In this document: positions 29,710 to 40,300 of the stretch, one piece after another
How the letters are laid out: each line of letters begins with the position of its first letter
Position numbering within the stretch: position 1 is the stretch's first letter
Assembly: GCA_028289405.1 (NCBI GenBank)
Contig: JANQPP010000115.1
Location: 1 to 64,000, forward strand
DNA from: Pirellulales bacterium
GTDB taxonomy: Bacteria > Planctomycetota > Planctomycetia > Pirellulales > JANQPP01
Direction of reading: 5' to 3'
Length of the DNA: 64,000 nt
The notes under the pieces: generated by a model
Seen by the model: the letters and a program-made list of their open reading frames with translations, nothing else
What the model was told of the DNA's origin: nothing
The model's database searches: none
Program-made: the position numbers and the translations under genes

Positions 29710-31197
29710 TTAAGGCGAAGCAATGACCTCCGCTTCCGAGTTGGTGGGGCGAATCGATTCGAAATACCGGCGTACCGTTTCCCGGTGACCCAGCGGTAAC
29801 GGTTCCCGATCGATGACTTCTTCCATCTGTTTTCGATATTCGAGATAACGTTCGCGATACGAACGATTCGCGTTTTGGCGGGCTTCGGCACTACTGAGCG
29901 TTTCGCGCTCGCTCGGGCCATCGCCCGCGATGCCGGTGAGATCTTCATCCCGGCGCGAGGAGTCGAGCTTCGTGGCCAATTCGCCGAACGGCTGATTAGA
30001 GGCACCGCTTCCCGCGCTGTTGGAGGGACTTTGCGACTTGGCAACGCCCGATGACGGCTTGAAGCCTGAACCCTGGCAGGCCCCTTTGCAAGCGGAGAGC
30101 CGATTAAGCTGGCAGCCAAGGCACTCGCCGATACGTTTCTTCAGGGACTGGCGGCGGCAGACGCCGGCCGCTTTGCAAAAGCCGGATTTGCATTGAGATT
30201 CGTTTCCATTTTCCAGTCCCTCCATCATCTCCTGCACGGCATCGCTGAGTTGTCCCTGTTTTCCCTTGCTGAGCTTGCTGCGAAGTTTCGCGAGGCTGGC
30301 AGCGACCCCATCGCGTTGTTTTCGACTCATATTCGAAATATCGATGTTTTCCAGTTGATCGGCGGCCTGGTCGTACTCGGATGCTAGCAGCGATTGGCTG
30401 GCCGCTTGCGTCGCATCGGCGATTTGCAATGCTTCGGCCAACTGTTGTAGATGGGCATCGGTTTGTTCCACGGTGAGTTGCTCCATGGCTGCCGCCAAGG
30501 ATGCCTGCATTTCAGAAATCTGGGCGAGCGCTTCTCGGCGGTCGACCTCCGGATCTTTCAACTCCTCGACGGCCTGTCGAATCTCTTCGGCCAACTGTTC
30601 GATTTCCGGGTCTTCTGTCTCCTCCGCCAATTCGTCGAGATCCGCCAGCACGGTCTCCTCGAGCAACTCCGCCTGCTCCAGCACAACCTGGAGCGGTTCG
30701 GGGGCAGCGTTTTCCACCGAAGCGGCGGGCGGAGGCGGGAGAATCGCGAGCACGACCATCACTGCAACGGCCGCGGCAGCCAGCGGCAACTGCCTCGGTG
30801 CCTTCCAGGGAAGCACTTGGCGGGCATCGATCTTCGAGAGATGCTGGATCGCATCCCGCACCTGCAACATCTGTAAAGGCTCGCGATGAGGCTGGGACGC
30901 GAAATCGAGTGCGGTGGTCGCGCGATCTTTCAGCCCGACGACCGAGTCGACCAAATACGCGGAGGATCGCCAACTCGTCGGAAACAGCAAACCAGCCACC
31001 AGGGCCGAGGCGCCGCTCCCGATGAGCAAATTCCATGCGGTCCCGGATGGCTCGACCATCCCAAACCATGCCGCCAATAGCCAAGCCGATCCCAGAAGCG
31101 AGCCGAAGAGAAATCCCGAAGTCCCCCATTGCAGCGCACGGTCAATTCGCTGCCGCATGCGAAATGGGGCCAAAACGGATTTAAGCTGCTGGAGCAT
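29710..31197 (-). CDS. Membrane coiled-coil protein with seven-cysteine cluster
   Basis: 495 residues. Three membrane helices lie near the N-terminus (about 27-47, 56-73, 137-154). A long acidic coiled coil follows (about 168-330, repeated LAEE/ELKDPE patterns). Then comes a segment with seven cysteines spaced CX4CX5CX11CX2CX7CX3C (336-374), and a Ser/Gly-rich and charged tail. If the N-terminus is inside, the coiled coil and cysteines are extracytoplasmic (inference). AGGAAG lies 8 bases before ATG 31197. It is the last gene of the arm led by the giant TPR protein. No named family was recognised. Confidence 0.75.
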   Translation of the reverse strand: MLQQLKSVLAPFRMRQRIDRALQWGTSGFLFGSLLGSAWLLAAWFGMVEPSGTAWNLLIGSGASALVAGLLFPTSWRSSAYLVDSVVGLKDRATTALDFASQPHREPLQMLQVRDAIQHLSKIDARQVLPWKAPRQLPLAAAAVAVMVVLAILPPPPAASVENAAPEPLQVVLEQAELLEETVLADLDELAEETEDPEIEQLAEEIRQAVEELKDPEVDRREALAQISEMQASLAAAMEQLTVEQTDAHLQQLAEALQIADATQAASQSLLASEYDQAADQLENIDISNMSRKQRDGVAASLAKLRSKLSKGKQGQLSDAVQEMMEGLENGNESQCKSGFCKAAGVCRRQSLKKRIGECLGCQLNRLSACKGACQGSGFKPSSGVAKSQSPSNSAGSGASNQPFGELATKLDSSRRDEDLTGIAGDGPSERETLSSAEARQNANRSYRERYLEYRKQMEEVIDREPLPLGHRETVRRYFESIRPTNSEAEVIASP

Positions 31198-31248
31198 GAT
31201 TGAGCTTCCTGGAAAAAATGTGAATCAAGAAATCACTGGCCGCGACGA

Positions 31249-34200
31249 TTAATTGCTAAACGCGACCCGGCGCGCGACCGGTTGGCGCACCAGTTCGAAC
31301 AACTTGCCGGGAAGCTGCTCGGGCCAATCTCCGGTCAGCCGAACATGGCGAACTTTCACGTGATATTCCGCCGGGTTGTGGAAAATTCCAAACTTGCGGT
31401 CCGTTGCCTCCGTCCATGCGCGTCGATAGACGTCCTCGCCATTGAGACGCAGTATTGCCGTGTCTCCTTCCAGCCGTAGCGATAACTCGTTCCACTCGCC
31501 GGGATTCAGTTCTACCGGCGCGAGTGACTCGGCAGCGGGATCCACCACGCGATTCCCAGCGCCGGGGCCGACCCAGATCCCCTTCGGATCGGACGTGATC
31601 CAACGCAGTCCGATTTCCGATTCGTCGAGCAGCATGGCGATCCGGCCGATTGCCGGAGACAAATTGAATTTACCCGGTTCGTAAAAAAACTCCAGCGCGA
31701 TCTCCTCACCGTCGCAAAGGGGACGAAGATATTGGATGAATGATTCCTGACGCGGCGGATCTTGATCGGCGGTTTCCTGCTTCGAGCCGGGTTTGGGGCT
31801 TGGCGCCGCGACGCTCTCGAGAACGCCGTCGATATATTGCCAATCCGGCGGTTCTCGTCCATCGGGTGCCGTGCTCGGCGAACGTCCGGGCAGGATATTG
31901 GCTTCGGGCAGCCGCTGCCCTTTGAACATCGTGGACCAACCGGCGAGCGTGGGAGACAACAAGGCCACTTCTCGGGGAATGTGCACTTCGCCATCGATTT
32001 GCAGGGAATCGACCGCCGTGGCGCGGTAGTTGTAGCTGCACAAACCGAAAAAAGGAAACGCGTCGCCTGGCAAATCCAAGCTTTGTTCAAATTCGTCGCC
32101 GACGTGCACTGTAAGAGAGTCACCGGCGCGCGCCAGCCGATAGTGGTTGAATTCGTTCTCCTTCATGGCCGTGGTTTCCACGTCGGCCATGCCGCGGCGG
32201 CTCACGGTCCAAAGCCGCAACCGATTGAGATAACGCAGGAATTCGATCAATAGGCCGCCATATGTGGCGCCCCCTTCCTGGTAGGTGCCGTCCTTCGCGC
32301 GGAAAGAGATCGTGAAATCCCCTTGCAATGGATATCGAAACAAAAGGTAGGCAACGTGCGTGCCATATTGGTGCCCCCACACGCCGTCTCCACGCTGCAT
32401 CCACAGAGTGTCCGGAACTTTGCCGGACAATGTGTCCCCCTCAGAAACATCGTTGGAAACGATCCAATGTTTCAAGGCGCGATGGGAAACGGGAGGATCG
32501 CCCGCAGCCGTTGCTTCGTCCGCCTTTAGCTTGCGCAACCAGGTGACGGCGAAATCTTGATGGAGTTCGACGGCAGTTTGGAAGCGTTCCTCCAATAGTT
32601 CGACACCAGCCGTGTGAAACGCTGGGCTGGCGAGTGCCTGCCCAACGATCGCGATGTCGAGTGGCGCGACTTCTTGGTCTTCTCCCAGCACGGACCGCAG
32701 CTTCACGTTGCCTTCTTCATTCGTTTCCATCAGCAATTGCAGATCGAGCGGTTCATCGCGAGCCAACCCGAAAACCAGACGAGCGAGCGGGGCGTCGTCG
32801 CTTCCCCGTGCTTCAAGTTCCGCGATTCGCTCTTCAATCTCCTGTTCCTTGCCGAGCGCGATCGCGTCCCGCATGCACCACTCGAGCAGACTCATCGAGC
32901 GGGCTTGCGCGGAGGCGATCTGCCGGGCGGGCAATGGCTCATGATCCCCGCTTGCCGCGCCACCCGCGAACAATGCCGGAACATCGTCGAGAACATTCAT
33001 TCGCGCGCAGCGGGTCAGCCCTAATGCCGGCATGTTCCAAACCATGTCTTGAAATAGGGCGAAACGTGGCGCCCGATCCATGGTGAGCAATGCTTTCGCG
33101 ATCGGATTGGAAGGGTCGATCATGTTGCCGACCTGGGAGTTGGAGCTTCCGCCGCTCATGGCTTCCACGTTTTGCCGGCGGAGGCAAGCGACACCGAGCT
33201 CGGGATGGCCCGCCTCAAAAGCCCGCCGGGCCGCTGCGCCGTACATGGAGGCGATACGTGACGCGACATAGCTCTGATTGTTGGCACGAAGACGCGCATA
33301 TCGTGTTGCGGCGATGTCCGCGGCACGGTCCAAGCGTTCTTGGTCTCCAGCTTCCACGGATTCTCGCAGTTCCCGCGACACGAGGTATTCCATCCATCGA
33401 TTGGCGGGCCAATTTTCATACGTCGGGATCGCGGCCAGCACACGTTCCACCAAATCCCGACCCGCGGCGGACTGGCTGTGTTCCTGGTCAAGCAGTTGAA
33501 AAGCGTGGCCGGAAAACAGTTCCGCTTGAGGATCCTGGATCAGCATCTTCGGACGCTGGGACAATTCTTCGAGTACGGCGGTAACTTCCTTTGGAGACGC
33601 CGACTCGCGCCGGGCCAGAATCACCTTGGTCAGCAGAACAACGTCGGCCGCGCCCGGCAGCGGTTCGCGGTTCGCCAATTCCTGGCGGAGCTCGTCGAGT
33701 TTGTCAGCAGCGGCGGCCCAGTGCACGAGCGCCGCGGCACCACAGTCGGCCACTTCCGGCGGTTCAATTTGAAAATCAACACTCGAATAGGAAAACGAAT
33801 TCTGAAGTGGTCCCGAAACTGAGTAGGCGAACGCTTCGTTGGGACGCCCGGTGGGCAGTACGAGCTCGCGCCAAGCTGCGTATGCCTGTTGAGGATCGAC
33901 TTCCCGTGCTTGCCACACCCGGTGCAAACGCAGCAATCGGTTCGCCAGCCGGGATTGCGCGGTGGCCGCCTCTTGTCCCGCTTGCGTGCCCCGAGAACGA
34001 ACATTGGCCGACTGGGGCGCCGAACTCAACAAGCCGCCCAAATCGGTACTGGATACAGGCGGGCCTTTGGCGACGGCACGCCTCATCGCCTCCAGCGACA
34101 CGTCGATCAGGCCGCTTTCCGCGGCCATCACAGCCAGATCGATAGCTGCCAGGCTGCGGGCGGCGTGATCGGTTGCCGGCTTGGTCGTCCCTGGGCCGCC

Positions 34201-34386
34201 GCGAGAAATTACATAGCTGCCAGCCTGCCCAAAGGTTACTGTTGGAACGGTCAATCCCCATGTGCTCACACAAGCCAAACAGGCGAACACGCTCCATATG
34301 GACCGCCGGTTTCGGAGCGTGTCGTGTGGAAATGGGTGATCCATGCCCCTCAGAGGGAAGGCACTTCGACTTTTGGGGGCATTCAT
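31249..34386 (-). CDS. Large exported protein, DUF1583-like
   Basis: 1045 residues. The signal-like N-terminus (RRSIWSVFACLACVSTWGLT) ends near FGQAG. Residues about 60-650 are helical and resemble degenerate solenoid repeats. The C-terminal third is beta-rich (DFTISFRAKDGTYQEGGATY, DSLTVHVGDEFEQSLDLPGD, EWNELSLRLEGDTAILRLNG), with the look of concanavalin-like domains, and fits DUF1583, a family known from Rhodopirellula; this family call is from memory of the pattern. Its ATG overlaps the stop of the giant TPR gene (ATGA), so the two are probably made in fixed ratio. Confidence 0.7.
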   Translation of the reverse strand: MNAPKSRSAFPLRGMDHPFPHDTLRNRRSIWSVFACLACVSTWGLTVPTVTFGQAGSYVISRGGPGTTKPATDHAARSLAAIDLAVMAAESGLIDVSLEAMRRAVAKGPPVSSTDLGGLLSSAPQSANVRSRGTQAGQEAATAQSRLANRLLRLHRVWQAREVDPQQAYAAWRELVLPTGRPNEAFAYSVSGPLQNSFSYSSVDFQIEPPEVADCGAAALVHWAAAADKLDELRQELANREPLPGAADVVLLTKVILARRESASPKEVTAVLEELSQRPKMLIQDPQAELFSGHAFQLLDQEHSQSAAGRDLVERVLAAIPTYENWPANRWMEYLVSRELRESVEAGDQERLDRAADIAATRYARLRANNQSYVASRIASMYGAAARRAFEAGHPELGVACLRRQNVEAMSGGSSNSQVGNMIDPSNPIAKALLTMDRAPRFALFQDMVWNMPALGLTRCARMNVLDDVPALFAGGAASGDHEPLPARQIASAQARSMSLLEWCMRDAIALGKEQEIEERIAELEARGSDDAPLARLVFGLARDEPLDLQLLMETNEEGNVKLRSVLGEDQEVAPLDIAIVGQALASPAFHTAGVELLEERFQTAVELHQDFAVTWLRKLKADEATAAGDPPVSHRALKHWIVSNDVSEGDTLSGKVPDTLWMQRGDGVWGHQYGTHVAYLLFRYPLQGDFTISFRAKDGTYQEGGATYGGLLIEFLRYLNRLRLWTVSRRGMADVETTAMKENEFNHYRLARAGDSLTVHVGDEFEQSLDLPGDAFPFFGLCSYNYRATAVDSLQIDGEVHIPREVALLSPTLAGWSTMFKGQRLPEANILPGRSPSTAPDGREPPDWQYIDGVLESVAAPSPKPGSKQETADQDPPRQESFIQYLRPLCDGEEIALEFFYEPGKFNLSPAIGRIAMLLDESEIGLRWITSDPKGIWVGPGAGNRVVDPAAESLAPVELNPGEWNELSLRLEGDTAILRLNGEDVYRRAWTEATDRKFGIFHNPAEYHVKVRHVRLTGDWPEQLPGKLFELVRQPVARRVAFSN

Positions 34387-37300
34387 GGGATGGCCTCAGC
34401 CGTGGGTCCTGCAGTCGTTCCGTCAACGGGCGGCAATAATCCGTCCAGTAGGTTCATAAACGTGGCGCGGGCACGATCGGGGTCAGTCTCGGCGACGTGT
34501 TTGGCAATTTGGCATTGCAAGCTGTCCGCCAGCGCCTCCTCTTCGAGGGACTTGGCCGAACTGGCGGCATACTCCAACAATGCCACCACCTGGGCATTGT
34601 CGATGCCTTCGCCCTGAAGGTGCGACGCCGCCAGCGCGAGCAACAGTTCCTGGGGCAGCTTCGCGGTTTGCGTTTCCTTGGAGGCTGCATCCTTCGGGGG
34701 ATCCGGCTCGTCACCGGTGATGTTCTGGGGATTTTCGAGGCCCGTGGTATGCGAGGTACCGGACGCATTGGATTCAAATACCCCCTGCCTCTCGGCCCAA
34801 GCGACAATCGCCACGGAGGTAGAGGCTGTCTCCGCTTCATCTTCGGCGGCATGACAGACGAGCAAACGGGTCACCAACGAACTCAGTGAGGCATGCGGGT
34901 CGACCGGATGATCGTTGAGCCACGTGGCAACCGCCTGCCGCAGAGCTTCGTCTTCCGTGATCTTTAGCGTGAACTGCTCGAGTGGCATGCTAACGCGGAC
35001 ATCGATCAGGGAATGGTGTTGAATCTCCGGCTCGGTGAGAAACCCGGCTGCATCCGCCACGGATGCTTGAGATTCGCTCTCACTGTCGTCCGTTCGTTCA
35101 ATCGCCTCGGCCACGAGATTCAAAATAACCTCGGCGGTCGTTTTTTCGGCGATCTGTTGTTCGATTCTCTCTCGTTCTCGCTGGAGGTTTCCCCCCCACC
35201 GATTTGAGCGTTCGAGCCGGCTCTTGTCGGCGAATGCCTTGCGGTAGGCGATGAATGCTTCCGCCGGATATCCCATTTTCAGAAATCGCTGGGCCAAACT
35301 ACTGAGCGAGCGAATGTATTGATATTCTCCGTAGCCGGGGTTGTATTGGTTTTGACGCTCATCAATTTTCTCGGTTTCCATCACTTGCACGAGAATGCGG
35401 CGTGCCTCTGCGTGCCGACCGGACTGCTCGTAGGAGTATGCGAGCAAGGACTCCGCCGTATATTGGAAACCAGAGGAACCGTACTGCTCCCAAATGGACC
35501 GGTCTTCGATGGATTCGAGCAGATCGCAGGCCAACGCCGGCTGTTTCGCGTCGTGGGTCAACGTGGAAGCCACGCACCAGATCGCCAAGGCATCTTCGAG
35601 TCTCTTTTCCTCCTTTTGGACGAGTGGCGCCATGGCCGAGTGGGCGGCCTCGAAATCCTCGTCTTCAACATGGATCAATGCCAATAAAGCGCGAGGAAAG
35701 AGGGCTCGCTCGTTCTTCTCCAGACGATTCGCCATGGACTCGGCCACGTCTTCACGCAGATCGTCCTCCGCCGTGACCAGGCTGGCGATGCCTTGGACGA
35801 ATCCTCGCGTGCGTCCATTGGAACTTCTCGAGTAGATGTACACATTCTGGCCGACGCCGTCGAACGATTCATCGGTATCGACAAGCCTTTTCCTGAGCAG
35901 CGCCACCACTTCTTCGTTGAGCGTGACGTCGGTCGGTGAAAACGAATAGAAGGCCCGAGTCAGTTCCTGCCAGCTCAAGGCGTCGAGGCCCGCCCCGAGC
36001 AGGCGATTCAACGCCTCCTCATTTTTTTCTCGCATCAGCTCGGACGCGATTTCACTCAGCCGGTAACTCTCCCTGAATTTTCTTATTCCCGCGCTCACCA
36101 GCGCATCGGTGAGCTGGCCCCACGCTTTGGCCTCTTCGAAGCTGGTGCGCATTTCGTAGTAGCTGTCGTTCAGCAAGGCGGGAGATTTGACGATCGCGGC
36201 AATGTATTTTTCGACGGCTTCGTCATGCTTGCGTAATTGGGCCAATCGCTGTCCCGCCGCCAACAGGCTCCGCGGATCGGAGGGGGAATCTTCGGCGACC
36301 TTGATTCGCAATTGTTGCGCATCCTGACGTCGGCCAGCCGCCTCGTAGAAAGCCGCGAGCTTGTCGACCAGCTTCGTATTCTGGGGAGAGCGTTCGACCA
36401 GCTCTTCGTAGCGTGTGATCAGCGGTTCCAAGCGCTCCGTCTGGGCCAGAATCCGCAAGGCCTGTTCGTGCTGCTGGTTTTCACTAGTGTAGTAATTCCG
36501 TGAACCGCGTGGCGATGTGCGGCGAATCACTTGGCGGGCGATTTCCGCGGCGGCCTCGTCTTCTCCCGAGGCGGCGTATCGATTCATCAGTTGGATCAGG
36601 GTGTTTTGATTTCCTCCAGCCCGTCGGCGAATGCGTCCCATCATGCGGTCGCCGAGATCCTTCATCCCCAACTGATACATCAGTTCGGCCAATTTGAACT
36701 CGGTTTCCCCAGGAAGGCGGAGCGCGAAGAGTTTCTGCGCGCTGCGTTTCGCGCGTTCCAGATCCCCCATTTGCAACACCAGTTGCAGAATCGTAAGCTC
36801 GCGATCGACCAGCATCTTTTGATTCGTCGGACGCAGGCTTTCCACGACTTGCAAGGCCTCTTCGTATTTTCTCGCGTCGAAGAACAGACGCGCTTGGGCC
36901 AGGGAGGTAAACGAATCGCCAACCGACAAGGTTTCGGCCCGTTCCAGCGCCACGGTGGTCGCTTCGCGATCTTCGTTCCAGTACGCGAATGCGGCACTGG
37001 CGATGTTGCGGACGAGACCGAGATACGGATCATTGGCCGACTCACGGGTCCAACTTTCAAGTCGCGATTGGACCGTGGCTCGTCGCGTAGGGTCGTCCTG
37101 ACATGCCTCGTAAAGCCCGTACATGGTGTAGATCGCGTCGGCGCTGAAATAGCCGGATGCCGGCGGGAAGGAGATCACGGTCTGCTCGTAACGGCCGTTC
37201 ACGACTCTGCCGTAGTTCAACGGTCCGGATTGGGCTTGTTGCCCTTGGCGCTGTGAAGGCCGCAGCTTTTCGGTTCGAGCTGCTTGCCATTGGAGGATTT

Positions 37301-40300
37301 CGTCAACGACGGTGAGCGCCTCTTCCAACTCGTCACGTTCGACAAGCTGCTTCACGAGCATTCCGAATTGCTGGCCGAAACCGCGATTGGCCGGATTCCG
37401 ATGGTGCTTCAACCCTTGCAGGGAAGTGGTCAACAATTTTCGGACCTTTTGCAGCATCTCGGGAGACAGTTCCATATTCATTTGGTCACTGGTCATGACG
37501 CTGATCGCCTGCAACATGGCGACTTCGGCGTTGGACGAGTTTTGGGCGCTCTCGATATATCGGTCGATAAGCTTTAACGCCGCGCCTTCCTGGCCGGCAC
37601 GGGCCAATTCGCCGGCTAGAAATAGGTCGTAATAGTTGGGCATCTGAGGATTCGCTCTGGCCGCCAACCCGCTCCATTTTCGTGCCTGTTCCAGCTCTTC
37701 TCGCGACAAGGGTTCCGCGGCGGTTTCTTGGTTGTTTCCGCGCTGGCGCCGCTGATTGACCAGCCGTGACAACTGCTGGGATGCGGCGGTTCCGTCACCC
37801 AATTCCACGAGCGCGTCCAAACATTGCACATACCGTTCATTGGACGGTTGGGAGTGCTGCATGCGGGGGTCTTGCCAAAGAAGAGAAAAAATGGCCCACC
37901 AAAGCTGCTCCACGTCCTCCGAGGCGAGCGCTTGGTCCACTTCCCGCGCGATGTGTGCCCGCTCATCGAAGTTTTCGCCGCCCACAACAAAGGGAACGCA
38001 ATACGCGATCGCTTGGACATCCTGAAAACAGCTCGGCGTGAAAACTTGGTTTCGCGAACCGTAGTAACTGTTCGAGGAACCGGGCGCCAGGGCTTGTTTG
38101 AGCTGGTAGGTGAGTTGCATCAATCGCGACGGCTCGCCGAGTTGTGCGTAGGGATCATAGCGAGGAGCGTTCGCGTTGCGTCGTAAGGCTCGGCGGGCGA
38201 TCTCTTCCTTGACCTTGGCGGTCGGCTCCGCGGGATCGACGTTCAGCGTGTGAACCCGTTCGGCGACCGCTTGGGAGTCTTCGCCACGGTCCATTCTGGC
38301 ATACACGATCATGGCCGGACCCAGCACTTCCCAGTTGCTGGCGTTCGTGGACATCTCCCTTTCAATGAGCGCCGCGGCGGTATCGAATTGCTCTTTTTGT
38401 AGCAACGTGGAAATGGCATTGCCGAGCGCCGCTGAATCATGCTTCCTTTGCGACAATTTCATCCACAGGGCTTCGGCTTGATCGATGTCATTCAGCTCCA
38501 ACAGGATATTGGCCAATTGATATTCGTTTTCGGGCGTCGGCGCCGCGGCGACCAGCCGTTTCTGGTATTCGGCCGCCGATTCAAAGTCGTATTCCAAGCG
38601 TGACAACTTGACGAGTTGTTGCAGCAGTTCCGTGTTCCGGCTGTCTTCCCGGGCTAGCCGTTCGAGCAACTGCTTGGCCATGCCCAAGTCCCCCGCCGCT
38701 TGATGGGCGGCAGCCACGAGCAACAAGCCTTCTCGGGGCTGGTTACGTTCTCGGCTAAGCAATTCAAGTCGGTCCAGCAATGTCTGAAATCGATTGGTGC
38801 GCAGGTAAAGTTCCGTAAGAGGCTCGATCACGGCGGTCTTGCCCTCGACATCGTGGGCCAAGTCGTACGCTCGCCAGTAAATCTCGATCGCCTCCTCCGT
38901 CCGAAACTCCTCGGCCATCTTGCGGGCCAAATAGAGTAGGGCTTCCTGGTCATTGGGGTTACCCCTCACGCCGCGGCGAAGGACGTCCAACCCACGCTCG
39001 GGTTGCCCGACTCGGAAGCAGAGATCGGCGAAGTAACGGTAATGTTCCGAGTTGCCCGGCGCGGAGGCGATCAATTGCTCACCGGCGGACAAGGCCGCGT
39101 CGATGTTTCCCATCCGCATCTCGAGCGAGGCGATCTGCGTCAGGTAATTGCTCAAAAAACGGCGATCGAGCGTGGCCAGCTTGCGATAGGATTTCACGGC
39201 GTCGCCGAACCGGCCCGCACGTTCTTGAATGGTGGCCGCGGTTTCCCAAAGGAGTGGATTGCCGGGATCGAGTTCCGTCGCCTTGGCCGCCGCGTCGCAA
39301 GCGAGTTGGAATTTACGATTGGCATCCCGCAGTAAGGCCAACAGACGCCATGTCGCCGCGTCCTCCGATTGGCTGCCCTGGGCGGCCGACTCCGTCTCGG
39401 CGATACGTTCGGCCAAGGTGCCGCTGGCCTGGTAGTTCTTGATCCGCTCCTCGATTACCAATTCCCGTAATTCCGGGTCTTCCGCCAACTCCTCCGCCCG
39501 GTCGAGTTGTGCCAAGGCAGCGTCGAATTGGGATGCCTCGCGGAGCAATTCGGCATACCGGGCCAAGTGGCCGAAAGTTGGGTTCATTTCGCAGGCAGCG
39601 CTGATCGCGGCGAGCGCCTCTTCCGCGTACCCAAACGTGCTAAAGACCTCGCTGAGTCGGACCAGATTATCCCTTGTTCTGCGTTCGCCGCTTGCCAATT
39701 CCCGCCATACGGCGAGTGCTTCCTCCTTGCGGTTCAGCCGGTGCAAAAATTCGCCGAGATACTCGCGGTATTGAGGTTCCGAGGGCGCCAATTCGATCGC
39801 GGCCCGATACTGCTCGATTGCCGCTTCGTTTGAGCCGCTGCCACGGAAGAGGTCGGCGACGCGGGCGACGGTGACCGGATCGTCTCCACGTTGGTCGAGC
39901 AGGCGGCGCCAAATCGCGTTGGATTCCTCTCGCCGTTGCTGTTCGGTGCGTTCCGTGTCATTGAAGACCAATTCACCCCAACGCACGATGTAGTCCGCAT
40001 TCTCGGGTTGCAGCTCGACTAGCGCGGCCATTTCGTCCGCCGCGTCCGCATATCGATCCTCGGTTGCCAGGGCTTCCACGAGCGCCAATCGCAACTCCGG
40101 ATTGGACGGGGCCTTGGCGATCGCTTCGCGAAACCATTTTTCCGCTTCCGGCATGCGCTGCTGGATCGAAAGGACCCGGGCGATGCGCATCATGGCGTCG
40201 ACATCTTCCGGATGTTGCTCGATCCATTTCTGGTAATAGGCAACCAGGCCGTCCACGTCCGCGTTCGACCAGAAAATTTCTTCGATGCGGCGTCGCAGAT

